DNA of 64,000 nucleotides from Kitasatospora sp. MAP12-44 (GCF_029892095.1 NZ_JARZAE010000004.1:8742001-8806000); one strand, 5' to 3'; shown: positions 7,800 through 17,665, counted from the stretch's first letter. Translations and numbers: made by a program. The notes: generated from the sequence alone by a model not told the origin.

Positions 7800-8714
7800 T
7801 CAGTGGTCGTACGCAGTCAGTGTGCGCATGACCGGCTGACCAGTGTGGTCGTTGTGCCAGATCGCGGCGGTGAGCGCGAGGATGCGCTGGAGAACGCGGA
7901 CGGCCACGCCGCCAGGGGTGCGGCCGCGGTGTCGTTCGAGGTCGAGTTGGCCCTTGAAGGTCTCGTTGATCGACTCGATGACCTGCCGCAGCGGCTTGAA
8001 GAGCTGTGATCCGGGCCGCTCGGCCTCGCCCTTGCGGGCGGGCCGCAGTAGCCGCATGCCGAGCTTGGCCAGTTGCTGTTCGAACTCGTGGCCGAAGTAG
8101 TTCTTGTCGCCGATCAGTGTCTGGCCATGGCGCTCGGCGGTGAGCTGGGGCTCGACCGCGAGCAGGTCCAGCAGGGTTTCGCGCTCGTCGGCCTTGGCGC
8201 CGGTCAGCGCGAAGGCGACGGGCAGGCCGTGCAGGGTGCAGACGAGGTGCAGCCGCAGTCCCCAGAAGTAGCGGCTGTGGCTGGCGCAGTAACCGTACTG
8301 GGCCCATCCGGCCAGGTCGGAGCGTTTGACGGTCTCGCGGGAACGACCGCATTCCACCGGGGTGGAGTCCACAACCCACACGTCGTCGCTCCACAGTGTG
8401 GTGTCACGGGCCAGCGTGCGGGTGACGCGGCGGATGAGGTCGGCGGCCTTGCGTAGCCGCTTGTTATAGCCGGGCTGCTGGGGCAGATAGGGGAACAGGT
8501 GCCGCATGTTGACGCGGGCGTGCCGCAGCCAGCGGGCCTCGGAGGTGAAGCCGAGCATCGCCTGCATCATCGCCAAGGTCACCAGCTCCGCGTCGCTGAG
8601 CCGCGGCGCGATGCCCACCACGGGCCGGCAGGGGGCGAGGTACGGTGATTCCTTCAGCAAGTCGTCGGTCTTGACGTAGAGTGCGGTCGGGAGGGAGTCC
8701 AAGTCTGTCTTCAC
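7800..8714 (-). CDS. IS982-family transposase
   Basis: 304 residues, full length for the family. Catalytic residues are visible as VWVVDSTPVECGR (Asp), TLIGDKNYFG (Asp) and QVIESINETFKGQ (Glu). The N-terminus PRLSDAELVTLAMMQAMLGF is typical of IS982. The gene lies between the IS5 element and the ISAzo13 transposase. I could not define its terminal repeats with confidence, so the element boundaries (roughly 7735-8765) are left open. It is part of a stack of insertions. Confidence 0.85.
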   Translation of the reverse strand: MKTDLDSLPTALYVKTDDLLKESPYLAPCRPVVGIAPRLSDAELVTLAMMQAMLGFTSEARWLRHARVNMRHLFPYLPQQPGYNKRLRKAADLIRRVTRTLARDTTLWSDDVWVVDSTPVECGRSRETVKRSDLAGWAQYGYCASHSRYFWGLRLHLVCTLHGLPVAFALTGAKADERETLLDLLAVEPQLTAERHGQTLIGDKNYFGHEFEQQLAKLGMRLLRPARKGEAERPGSQLFKPLRQVIESINETFKGQLDLERHRGRTPGGVAVRVLQRILALTAAIWHNDHTGQPVMRTLTAYDH

Positions 8715-8768
8715 GGCCGCGCAGAGGAACTACGCGTCGCTTCCGTGATTCTGACTCGTTGATCTGGT

Positions 8769-11700
8769 ATGGGCATACCGGAGGGCACGCGGGAGTTGCT
8801 GGCGGCGAAGTTCCAGGCGGTGTTCCCGCATCTGGATGAGCGTCAACGCCGTTTGATGATGGGTGCGGAAGCACGGTCGCTGGGCCACGGCGGGATCCGC
8901 GTGGTTGCCAGGGCAGCCGGAGTACGCGAGGGGACGGTCTCGCAGGGAGCCGCCGAACTGGAGCGTGGTGACCCGCCGTTGGGGCGGGTCCGACGTCCCG
9001 GCGGCGGACGCAAGCGCGCAGCAGACATCGATCCGGACCTGCGTCCCGCTCTGCTGGCGCTGGTCGAACCCGATCTGCGGGGCGACCCGATGTCGCCGTT
9101 GCGGTGGACCACCAAGTCGACGCGGTACCTGGCCGCAGAGCTGACCGGCCAGGGGCACCGTGTGAGCGCGGATACCGTCGGTGACCTGCTGCGGGAGGAG
9201 GGCTTCAGCCTGCAAGGCAACTCCCGGGTGTTGGAGGGCGCGAGTCACCCGGACCGAGACGCCCAGTTCCGCTACATCAACGACCAGGTCAAGACCTACC
9301 AGGCGAGTTGGGACCCGGTGGTATCGGTGGACGCGAAGAAGAAGGAGGTGCGACACGATGCTGCACGAGACGAGCGAATGCGCTGGTCAGAGGCCCGACG
9401 ACTGAGGTCGGCAGCGTAGTTCCTGGCCAGTGCTCAAGGCCAGTCCCCACCCCGACGTGCGTTGCCGGTAACGGCTCGGTGCGGAGCTCGGGGGAGAAGC
9501 CCAAGGGCCCGCGTTCCATCCGCAGGCCACAGGCAAGGGGAAGACCGGACGGGTGAACGCGAGTGAACCCCCGATGATGCTTCGTGATTTTCGGCTCCGC
9601 AGGTGGGACGTTCCAGCGGGGTGCAGGACTGGCCGTTGAGAAGCGGCAGGTGCCGGTTGGGGATTCCTTACCAGCCGGGAGAGCATCGCCGTCCCGGAGT
9701 AAAGGGGGCACCCAACCCGGTCGCATCTCGCTCGCGTGGAACGTGGTAACCCCGATGGGGTCCGGAGACACCGTCTCCGGTAAGCCGACCGCAAGGAAGG
9801 CCCAACTCCCCAGCGGGAACAGGATGATCCAAGAAGCCAACGCCGGCGGCCGAAAGGCAGCAGGAAACCGGGACTGGTGGCCGGCGCCTCCGCTGGCCGT
9901 CCCGAACAACTGGCCGGATACGGGCAACTGCCCGGACCCGAAAGGGTGCTGACGTGGATCAGGTGGGCCTGTGAGGACCCGATGACTTCAACGCTCGAAC
10001 CGAAGGACAAGTTGGACACCATGGCGACACCGATAGCCGCGGCGGACTCCGCCGTGGTCCACCGGGCTGCGGTGAACGGACCGGAGGGCGACCCCACCGA
10101 CTGGTTGTCGATCGACTGGCAGGCGGCGGAGGGGGAAGTACGGCGGCTGAGGCAGAGGATCTTCACGGCGTCGCAGGCAGGGGACCTCAAACGGGTCCGC
10201 AATCTGCAGAAGTTGATGCTCCGTTCCCGCTCCAACACGCTCATGAGCGTGCGGCGGGTCACGGAGGTCAACGCTGGCCGCAAGACGGCGGGCATCGACG
10301 GGATGGTCGTGCTGCTGCCCCAGGGCAAGGCCGAATTGGCCGACTGGATGCAGCACAGGGCCGCTCCGTGGAAGGCTCGACCGGTCAGGAGGGTGTTCAT
10401 ACCGAAGGCGAACGGACGTCAAAGGCCGCTAGGAATTCCCGTGATCTTGGACCGCTGTCTTCAGGCTGCGGTCCTCGGTGCACTCGAACCCGAGTGGGAG
10501 GCACGGTTCGAGCCGCGATCCTATGGATTTCGGCCCGGCCGTGGCTGTCAGGACGCGATCCAGGCCATCTTCCAGGCCGCGAAGGGCAAGACGCCCAAGC
10601 GGCAGTGGGTTCTGGACGCCGACCTGGCAGCGGCATTCGACCGGATCGACCATGATCGGCTTCTGGGTCTGCTCGGACAGTTCCCCGGACGGGGACTGGT
10701 CGAGCAGTGGCTCAAGGCCGGGGTGATCGACCAGGGAAGATTCGCCCCGACGGTGGAGGGGACCCCGCAAGGCGGGATCGTTTCACCGCTCTTGATGAAC
10801 GTGGCCCTTCATGGGATGGAGGGGGCGGCCGGGGTCCGCTATCGGCAGACCGGCGCTCATGCCGGTGAGACCGAGGCGGGCTCGCCGATCTTGATCAGAT
10901 ACGCCGACGACCTGGTCGCGCTCTGCCACAGCCGTGACGAGGCCGAGCAGGTCAAGGCGCGGCTCGCCGCGTGGCTGGCGCCCGGGGGCCTGGCCTTCAA
11001 CGAGGACAAGACGCGCATAGCGCACCTCGACGATGGCTTCGACTTCCTGGGGTTCAACGTCCGCCGCTACCACGGCACGCTGCTGATCAAGCCGAGCAAG
11101 GATGCCCTGCAACGGATACGGGACCGGCTCTCCGCCGAGGTGGTGAACCTGCGAGGGATCAACGCCCGCAGCGGTGATCGCCAAACTCAACCCGATCATC
11201 CGGGGCTGGGCCGCCTACTACCGGGGCGTGGTGTCCAGCGAGGCGTTCGCCTCCCTGGACTTCCACATGTGGAAGCTCACCTACAAGTGGGCCAAGCACA
11301 GCCACCCGAAGAAGTCGAAGCGCTGGGTGGCGTCCCGATATTTCGGACGGTTCAACCGCTCCAGGCAGGACCGGTGGGTGTTCGGGGACCGGGAGACCGG
11401 TTCCTATCTCACCAAGTTCGCCTGGACCAGGATTGTCCGGCACCAGATGGTTCCGGGCCGGGCGTCGGTCGACGACCCGGCTCTGAGCGAGTACTGGGCC
11501 GCGCGACGGAGCAAGAGGAAACCCCCGCTGAGTGCGAGCGGGCTGCGACTGCTGCAGAAGCAGCACGGCCGCTGTCCGCTCTGCGACGGGCTCCTCCTGC
11601 ACACCGACCGCGAGCCGCAGAGCCCAGCGGAATGGGAGCAGTGGCTCAAGGTGACCCGGCAGGCGGTCCGCAAGAACGCGATCACCGCCGACCCGGGCCG

Positions 11701-13012
11701 CAGCACACCGGACAACCCCGCCCACCTCCGCCTGATCCACACCCACTGCCACCGCTGGCGCGGTGCCAACACCGGCAGCCGGACAGCACTGCAACCTGCC
11801 AGCAGCCCTCCGGGGCCTGCTTGAGCCGTGTGCTCGGACGACGGGCACGCACGGTTCTGAGGGGGGTGCGGCCGCAGCAATGCGCCGCACCTACCCGACC
11901 AGATCGGCGAGTACCACATGGCCGGTCAGGAGTGGCAGCGCAAGGGGAAACCGGTCAAGGTCCGCTCGCACGACTTCCTGGAGCAAGACGGCGTAGGCCA
12001 GGTCATTCCCTACGGCGTCTATGACCTGGCCGCGAACACTGGCTGGGTCAGCGTGGGAAGCGACCACAACACCGCCGCGTTCGCGGTCGCCACAATCCGC
12101 CGCTGGTGGGACGCTGCCGGCCGGGACACCTACCCGCAAGCGGGCCGTCTACTGATCACGGCGGACGCGGGCGGTTCCAACGGCTACCGCACCCGCACGT
12201 GGAAACTCGAGCTGGCGCGGCTGGCGACCCAGACTGGCTTGGAGGTCACAGTCTGTCACTTTCCGCCCGGGACATCGAAATGGAACCGGATCGAGCACCG
12301 TCTGTTCTCGCACATCACCATGAACTGGCGCGGTCGCCCGCTCACCAGCCACGAGGTCGTAGTGAACACCATCGCCGCGACCACCACGCGCACCGGGCTG
12401 AAAGTCCTGGCCGAACTGGACCCCGGCACCTACCCCACCGGCGTACGTGTCAGTGACGCCCAACTGCAGGCGCTACCCCTCCACGGCCACGACTGGCACA
12501 GCAACTGGAACTACACTGTGCTGCCCCAGGAATTCGCGCAGGTCATCACGCCGGTGAAGAAGTCGTTCGACCAGGTAAGTCCCGAGCACGCTTGGTTGTG
12601 CCATCCGCTGGTGACCGGCCTGGAACCCGCCGAGTGGGCCGCGCTGATCCGGGCCTTCGGGGCATTGCACGAAGACCAACGCGAAGCCGCTTTGCAGTAC
12701 CGCCGGGGCAGTGACCGCAAGAACGCGCGAGCCGCCGACGCCGGACGACCGCCCACGTTCACACTGGTAGATCGACTCCTCGCCGCATTCCTCCACGATC
12801 GCCTAGGACTGCCTTATGCCGACCTGGCCGAACTGTTCGGCGTTCACTGCAAAAGCATCGGAAAACGCGTTCGACAGGCCCGCAAAATCCTGGACCTTCT
12901 CGGCCGCTGCCCCCCACCAGCTGACGAGCGACCCCTCTCCCTCAGGGACCTCCGCAGGCTGGCCACTGAAAGCGAACCGTCCGCCAATCAGCAGATCATT
13001 AAGGCGAGTTGA
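8769..13012 (+). CDS. ISAzo13-type transposase, two exons split by a group II intron
   Basis: Exon 1 (8769-9347) ends ...VVSVDAKKKE; exon 2 starts at 11900 with QIGEYHMAGQEWQRKGKPVK. Joining 9347 to 11900 restores one uninterrupted 563-residue frame in phase 0. It contains VDAKKKE, LITADAGGSNGYR and PPGTSKWNRIEHRLFS, the DDE-like core of ISAzo13/Rhodopirellula-type transposases. Without splicing, translation stops at 9417 after reading 70 nt into the intron. The C-terminus carries a second helix-turn-helix-like region (LPYADLAELFGVHCKSIGKR). Expression therefore depends on intron removal. Confidence 0.85.
9982..11824 (+). CDS. Group II intron reverse transcriptase-maturase with HNH domain, frame broken once
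   Basis: Starts MTSTLEPKDKLDTM after GAGGACCC. The RT domain is complete: FIPKANGRQRPLGIP, GFRPGRGCQDAIQAIF, DLAAAFDRIDH, EGTPQGGIVSPLLMNV and the catalytic YADD in LIRYADDLVAL. At 11165-11167 (CCC) the frame changes by one base. The maturase X domain (IAKLNPIIRGWAAYYRGVVS) and a C-terminal HNH-type nuclease (GRCPLCDGLL ... LIHTHCHRW) follow in the new frame to TGA at 11822-11824. If the indel is real, the protein ends after the RT domain and the intron would need a maturase in trans. If it is an error, the protein is about 610 residues and normal. Confidence 0.85.
11823..11899 (+). ncRNA. Group II intron domains V and VI
   Basis: Domain V is the hairpin GAGCCGTGTGC ... GCACGCACGGTTC, overlapping the stop codon of the intron protein. 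It is followed by a second stem GGTGCGGC ... GCCGCACC with an unpaired A close to the 3' side. This fits domain VI and its branch-point adenosine. The catalytic AGC-like base triplet and the lower stem are recognisable by eye; folding software was not run. Confidence 0.75.
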
Positions 13013-13132
13013 TTATCTGCAGGCCCCACACACTGACGTTGGACTCCCTCGTTCCGTGCGCGCAGGTGGTCTGTGAATTCCCACCCACGGTAGGGGATGC
13101 GTCCGGACGTCGACCGAGGTCAGGTGCCGGGC

Positions 13133-13630
13133 TCACAGGCCGAGCGGCACCGGTCTGGCCGGAACCCCGCTGGTGATCAGCGCTGCCAACGGTGTGGCCA
13201 GGTCACGCGGTGAGAACAAGTCTGAACCGCGGTAGTCGGCGATGTCGGGTAGCCGCCACCAGCGAAAACCGTCGATGTTTTCGGTGGCAAGCTCGTCGTC
13301 GGACATCGCGCCGCGGGGGTGGAACGATTCGGTGCACACAAGGAAGTAGTCATTGATCACACCGTCATAGCCCACCGCGTGTCCAGGGTCGATGACCTCC
13401 TGGTGCCAGACATGCGGCGGATCGGCGTCAATGGCGAGCCCTACCTCTTCGCGTAGTTCCCGGCGCAGGGCGGCAAGGACGGATTCGCCAGGCTCTACGC
13501 CTCCACCGGGCGCTGCCCACACGACGATCGGGCCGGTCGGCTTAGGAATGACGAACCGACACAGCAGGATGCGGTCGCCCTCGTCGAGAACGACCGCACG
13601 GACCGAGCGACGCAGATGCACCAAAGCCAT
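13133..13630 (-). CDS. Nudix hydrolase
   Basis: 165 residues. The Nudix box is intact: GGGVEPGESVLAALRREL then REEVGL, matching GX5EX7REUXEEXGU, with Glu residues that bind the metal. It is preceded by a beta strand RAVVLDEGDRILLCRF. The substrate cannot be read from the sequence; a nucleoside-diphosphate derivative is expected. It lies in a quiet stretch between the ISAzo13 element and the S1-domain gene and is divergent from the latter by about 70 bp. Confidence 0.88.
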   Translation of the reverse strand: MALVHLRRSVRAVVLDEGDRILLCRFVIPKPTGPIVVWAAPGGGVEPGESVLAALRRELREEVGLAIDADPPHVWHQEVIDPGHAVGYDGVINDYFLVCTESFHPRGAMSDDELATENIDGFRWWRLPDIADYRGSDLFSPRDLATPLAALITSGVPARPVPLGL

Positions 13631-13698
13631 CCGCGCATGCTATCCACCTGCCCACGGTCAGAACGATCCCTTGGAATCGATCATCTAGGCTCACCTTC

Positions 13699-14520
13699 AT
13701 GTCCGAGCCAGCCCATGACCCTCGCATGCAGTCCTTGATCAACCACCTCCAGCCGGGGGCCCTGAGAACGGTGAAGGTCACCGGGTTCGACGGAGCGGAC
13801 GTCCTGGTGCAGCTCGTAGATGCCGAAGGAGGGGAGACCGAGATCGGTCGGATTCCTCGGCAGGAAGCGTCGATGCGTCGGATAGAGCACCCATCCGAGC
13901 TGTTTGAGATCGGCCAGGAGATCAACGCCGAGGAGATCGGGCGTTGGCGCGAAGGTCAGCTTCACCTCTCCGCCAGGGCGTGCGAGATTCCGGCCTTGCG
14001 GTCCTTCCTCCTCGCGTTTGAACGAGGGCAGGTCGTCGCTGGGACGGTCTCCGAGGTTCACAACTTCGGGGTCTTCGTTAACGTCGATGGTGAACCGGAA
14101 GGCCTGTGCACTGGCTTCATCCGGGTGCCGGACCTGACGTGGGGCTGGATCAACCACCCCTCCGAGGCAGTCGAAGCCGGCCAGCGGATCACCGCTGAGG
14201 TGATCATCGCCGAGACGCGCTCCGGACAGGTCACGCTCTCGTTGAAGGCTCTGCAGGAAGATCCACTCATTCGGTTTGCGGATCAGGCCGGCCAGGTTCT
14301 CACCGGGCCGATCACCAAGATCGTTCCTTTTGGCGTGTTCGTGCAGCTTGCTCCCGACGTTGTGGGGTTCCTGCACCTCTCAGAGCTGACTGACGAGCCG
14401 GTCGAGACCCCGGATCAGCTTGTCGATGAGGGCGAGCTGATCACGGTGAAGGTCGCCGAGGTCGACCTCCAACGTCACCGGGTGCGGCTGGGCGCCGCTG
14501 GTGGAGCGGACAGAACCTAG
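13699..14520 (+). CDS. S1 RNA-binding-domain protein (three S1-like repeats)
   Basis: 273 residues arranged as three OB-fold/S1 units. The first is divergent (about 20-95, VKVTGFDGADVLVQLVD). The second is clear (about 112-190, GQVVAGTVSEVHNFGVFVNV ... SGQVTLSLKAL). The third is clear (about 198-265, GQVLTGPITKIVPFGVFVQL ... RHRVRLGA). It probably binds single-stranded RNA, as in ribosomal protein S1 or Tex-like proteins. In Streptomyces such short stand-alone S1 proteins have no fixed role. The start MSEPAHDPRM sits 15 bp after a short AT-richer gap. Confidence 0.8.
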   Translation: MSEPAHDPRMQSLINHLQPGALRTVKVTGFDGADVLVQLVDAEGGETEIGRIPRQEASMRRIEHPSELFEIGQEINAEEIGRWREGQLHLSARACEIPALRSFLLAFERGQVVAGTVSEVHNFGVFVNVDGEPEGLCTGFIRVPDLTWGWINHPSEAVEAGQRITAEVIIAETRSGQVTLSLKALQEDPLIRFADQAGQVLTGPITKIVPFGVFVQLAPDVVGFLHLSELTDEPVETPDQLVDEGELITVKVAEVDLQRHRVRLGAAGGADRT

Positions 14521-14525
14521 CGAAC

Positions 14526-14590
14526 TGGTGCCAACAAGAGTGTCAACTCGCGGTTGGTTGCAAGAAGCGTGACCACTTGGTGCCAACAAG
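14526..14590 (+). repeat. Two copies of TGGTGCCAACAAG
   Basis: The 13-mer TGGTGCCAACAAG occurs at 14526-14538 and 14578-14590, just after the S1 gene stop. Flanks are also similar (AGTGTC versus CTTGTC after it). It may be the relic of a terminal repeat or a protein-binding site. Nothing else supports either. Confidence 0.35.
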
Positions 14591-14764
14591 CTTGTCCCAC
14601 TGACCAGAAACCACCAGCTCGCCGCACCTCACCGGTTCCAACTTCCGTGTCCCGGCTCAGCGGTTTGCGAATGCGGAGCGCGACACGTTGCGAGGCGGTG
14701 CCGTCCGCGTGGTGTGGCCACTCCGCCGTCGTACGGCACGGCCGGGGCGCAGTCGGCGGCGGCT

Positions 14765-15301
14765 TCAGCCGGAGAGCTGTCGTCCCGGTTCGGCCTTGGC
14801 GTGCTGCGCGCGCAGGAAGGTGCGGCCGGCTTCGTGGAGGGTGTACCCGTGCCGGGGTGTGGGGTTGCCGGTGGGGCCCGCGCTCCACAGCGGACGTCCG
14901 ATGGCGGGGTCGAAGTCCTTGGGCGGGCCTATGACGCCCGGTTCCCGGGTGTGGGCCGTGACGCGTACGTGGGCGCAGACGATGGACCCCTGGCTCTGGC
15001 CGGAGGCCAGGATCAGGCACAGCGGCGGCCTGTTCACCGGGTCGCGGATGATGTCCGCTGCGTGGGCCACCATCCGGTCGCGCTCCTTGGGGTCGGCCGC
15101 GCGGACGGTCAGCGACCCGAAGCTCTCCTGCAGGTTCATGGCTCTCACACCGTCGAACCAGACGTCGACCGTCTCCTCGCCCTCCCGCCAGGCGGCGCTG
15201 CGCAGCAGCAGCGTCAAGTGGCTGACGGTGTAGCGCCAGACGCGAAAGCGCCGCTCCACAGTGAAGCTCGTCGCCATGCCGTCCAGGGGCTGATCGATCA
15301 T
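14765..15301 (-). CDS. Hypothetical protein
   Basis: About 178 residues from ATG at 15301 (MIDQPLDGMATSFTVERRFR). The N-terminal half looks like a compact beta-rich fold (FRVWRYTVSHLTLLLRSAAW, ETVDVWFDGVRAMNLQESFG). The C-terminus contains CLILASGQSQGSIVCAHVRV. No known motif, signal peptide or membrane segment was seen. An in-frame Met at 15277 (MATSFTVE) is a possible alternative start. It is convergent with the S1 gene and reads on the same strand as the lipoprotein gene upstream. Confidence 0.6.
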   Translation of the reverse strand: MIDQPLDGMATSFTVERRFRVWRYTVSHLTLLLRSAAWREGEETVDVWFDGVRAMNLQESFGSLTVRAADPKERDRMVAHAADIIRDPVNRPPLCLILASGQSQGSIVCAHVRVTAHTREPGVIGPPKDFDPAIGRPLWSAGPTGNPTPRHGYTLHEAGRTFLRAQHAKAEPGRQLSG

Positions 15302-15382
15302 CGCCCCATGATCACCGCAGGAGGACCGTCCGGACAAGTGTGACGACATGGGCGCGGGCGCCCCGGCGCCGTCCGGGGGCGG

Positions 15383-16039
15383 TTACCTGCTGATCGTCAT
15401 CGCGTCGCGGATGGCCCGCGTCCGCTCGGCGGCCTGCGCCATCGTGATGCTCGGGTCCATGCCATCCAGCCACAGGGTGAAGCTCACCGAGCCGACGGTG
15501 GAGTGATTGGCCCAGATGCAGACCGGCAGCATGTTCGTGTCGGTGTCCGTCACCCCGCAGCTGAGCCGCCCCTCGCTGTCGTGCGGGTCCTTGGCGTCGA
15601 ATGCGGCCAACGGCTGCGCCCAGGTCGCCCGCGCATCGAGGGCAGTGGCGCTCACCTTCGCCGCCTCGGTGGCGGGGTCGGCGATCGTGCCCCAGGAGCC
15701 GCTCACGCTCAGGAAGTCGTGGTCGCCTTTGGTGTAGGGGGCGATCACGTTGCCGTCGAAGGTGCTGAAGCCGGGCGGCATCACGCTCGTGGAGCCCGCA
15801 TGGACGACGGGCGCCTTGGAGGCGCTGTAGCCGCCCGGGAGGGTGGCCGGAGCGACGAGCTTGTAGGCACCGGGCGCCGCGGCCGAGGGGGGAGCGGACG
15901 GCGGTGCCACAGGCGGACTCTTCGCCGCACCCGCACCCGCACCCGCACCCGCACCCGCACCCGCACCCGCGCACGCGGACACGGCCCCCGTCAGCACGGT
16001 CAACACCGCGACAGCCCACACGCTTGGTGCAGCACGCAT
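15383..16039 (-). CDS. Lipoprotein with Gly-Ala repeat linker
   Basis: 218 residues from MRAAPSVWAVAVLTVLTGAV. The signal peptide ends in a lipobox LTGAVSAC; Cys would be lipidated. The mature protein starts with a GAGAGAGAGAGAG linker encoded by about seven CACCCG hexamers (15928-15970), then Pro/Ala-rich sequence. A folded domain follows with conserved-looking LSCGVTDTDTNMLPVCIWAN. Such paired-Cys domains occur in Streptomyces surface lipoproteins of unknown function. The hexamer run is likely length-variable by slippage. Confidence 0.75.
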   Translation of the reverse strand: MRAAPSVWAVAVLTVLTGAVSACAGAGAGAGAGAGAGAAKSPPVAPPSAPPSAAAPGAYKLVAPATLPGGYSASKAPVVHAGSTSVMPPGFSTFDGNVIAPYTKGDHDFLSVSGSWGTIADPATEAAKVSATALDARATWAQPLAAFDAKDPHDSEGRLSCGVTDTDTNMLPVCIWANHSTVGSVSFTLWLDGMDPSITMAQAAERTRAIRDAMTISR

Positions 16040-16342
16040 GTCCGCCCCCCTTCGATTGATCATCCTGAACGACCAGCGGACTCTACGCGCCGCCACGGGT
16101 ACCCCGCCGAGGATTTCCGTGCCGGGGGTGCTGCGCCGGGCAGCGCCGTTGCCCGGCGCAGGCCCCCCCGTCGGGAGTACGCGGGCCGCCTGTGACGGTC
16201 AGGCAGCGGTCAGCAGCGGGTCAGGGCTGTACCGGATAGTCGGTGGCGCAGGGACGGACCGCGGCGAGCAAGGCGGTCGGTTCCGGGGAGAGGTGCCCGG
16301 AGTGGTTGATCGGGGGCCGGGGCTCTGGTCCCGGTCGGGTCC
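16040..16342. other. Non-coding gap with no recognised element
   Basis: About 300 bases between a divergent lipoprotein gene and the next plus-strand gene. Reading frames exist but are proline/arginine noise. No hairpin, repeat or clear promoter was recognised; promoters for both flanking genes presumably lie here. Confidence 0.3.
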
Positions 16343-17665
16343 TTGAGGCCCACGCAGGTTCGAAGCGAGCTCACCGCCGTCCACGACCTGGCCCACGCGC
16401 GCGAGGAGCAGCGGCTGCGCCGCGCGCTGGCCTGGCGGGACCGGGCCGGGGAGGACTACCAGCGCGCCCGCCCCCACTCACCGCACGCCGCCGCCGACCC
16501 CGCCGCAGCCGCCGACGCCCACGCCGAGCAGGCCCGGATGCGCACCGAGGCGGCCCGCCAGGCCTGGCAGGCCGCCGAGGCCGTCAGCGCCCGCATCAAC
16601 GCCGAGCGACGCCTGCGCCGACTGCTGCCCGACCGCCCGCAGGCCCACGACGACCACGACGGCGACCTGCCCGACTGGATCACCCCCACCGCCGCCCTGC
16701 GCGACCCACTCACCCCCCACGACTGGCGCCGCCACCTCACCGAGCGCCGCGACATCATCGACCGCCACCTCGCCGCCCGAGGCGCCCTGCTGGCCACCGA
16801 CCCACCGGCCTGGGCGAGCCCCCTGGGCCCGGTGCCACCGCCCCAGGCCGGCCACCGCCCGCGCGGGCGGTGGGAGCGCACCGCCGCCCTCACCGACGCC
16901 TGGCGCACCCTCAACCAGGTCCCCGCCGACACCCCGGGCCCGGGCCCGCGCCCCGAAACCGACCCCCGCGCCGCCGCCTGGGACGCCCTGACCGCCCGCA
17001 TCCGCGCCCTGCACCACCAGAGCCTGACCCTGCACCAACTGCGCCACCTCCGCCACCGTCCGCCACCGTCCGACCTCACCCGCCAAGCCCTGGACCAGCT
17101 CGCCCAGCTGCGCCTGCTGCGCGCCGCCCCGCCCGTCCTCGCGCCGCCCCGGCCCACGCCCGACACCAAGCCCGCCACCGCCCCCGCCCCCGCAGCCGTG
17201 GTACCCGCGCTGGCGCCGCAGGCCGAACGCCTCGCCCAGAACGCCCTGGCCGCGACCCTGGCCGGGCAGCCGGCACCCCAGGCGTGGGTGGAGCAGATCC
17301 CCGCCCCCGACGAGGACGACACCGCCCAGCAGCACCTCTACCGGCGCCTGGTCGCGGCCCTCGCCCACTGGCGGCTGCGCCAGAGCGTCACCGGCACCGA
17401 CCCGCTCGGCCCGCCCCCCGAACAGGACCACACAGCCGAGTGGCAGCACCTGTCCAAGGCCCTGGACCTCTACCGGCGCGCCCGCGTCGACGACCGACTG
17501 CAGCTGCTGCGCATCCGCCGCGAAGCCGACCGCGAACGCCTGGAGGCCGCCGCCCAGCAGGCCGCGGCCACCGCCACCCGTACCCCGCCCGGCGCGCCCT
17601 CCCACCCGGCACCGGGCACCAAGCCCTCCCATCCGCGCCGGCCCGGCCCTCGCCGCCGACGCTGA
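16343..17665 (+). CDS. Ala/Arg-rich helical protein, possibly the tail of a conjugative relaxase
   Basis: 440 residues from a TTG; the true start is uncertain and the gene could be truncated at its 5' end. It is strongly helical and charged (HAREEQRLRRALAWRDRAGE), with DWRRHLTERRDIIDRHLAAR, then WASPLGPVPPPQAGHRPRGR followed by WERTAALTDAWRTLNQV. This last block (LGP-P ... W ... AA ... R) resembles the region behind the helicase part of actinobacterial MobF/TraA relaxases. No relaxase three-His motif or Walker box is present. It heads a four-gene plus-strand group ending in a WhiB-like gene. The relaxase link is a weak inference. Confidence 0.5.
   Translation: MRPTQVRSELTAVHDLAHAREEQRLRRALAWRDRAGEDYQRARPHSPHAAADPAAAADAHAEQARMRTEAARQAWQAAEAVSARINAERRLRRLLPDRPQAHDDHDGDLPDWITPTAALRDPLTPHDWRRHLTERRDIIDRHLAARGALLATDPPAWASPLGPVPPPQAGHRPRGRWERTAALTDAWRTLNQVPADTPGPGPRPETDPRAAAWDALTARIRALHHQSLTLHQLRHLRHRPPPSDLTRQALDQLAQLRLLRAAPPVLAPPRPTPDTKPATAPAPAAVVPALAPQAERLAQNALAATLAGQPAPQAWVEQIPAPDEDDTAQQHLYRRLVAALAHWRLRQSVTGTDPLGPPPEQDHTAEWQHLSKALDLYRRARVDDRLQLLRIRREADRERLEAAAQQAAATATRTPPGAPSHPAPGTKPSHPRRPGPRRRR

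Larger units (their letters stand above)
9348..11899 (+). mobile_element. Group II intron (about 2552 nt) inside the ISAzo13 transposase gene
   Basis: The 5' end is GTGCGAC, matching the group II consensus GUGYG. The 3' end is ...CCTACCCGAC, ending in AY. Domain V and a domain VI-like hairpin lie immediately before it, and an intron-encoded reverse transcriptase fills the middle. The boundaries are set independently by the host reading frame, which becomes continuous when exactly these bases are removed. Probable exon-binding sites are CTTCG at 9580-9584 (pairs with CGAAG of the exon) and TTCCTT at 9664-9669 (pairs with the last six exon bases AAGGAG, ending in a G-U). Confidence 0.88.

Noticed and set aside
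14526..14590. Repeated TGGTGCCAACAAG as IS ends
   Set aside because: The copies are in direct orientation only 52 bp apart and no transposase or target duplication is linked to them.
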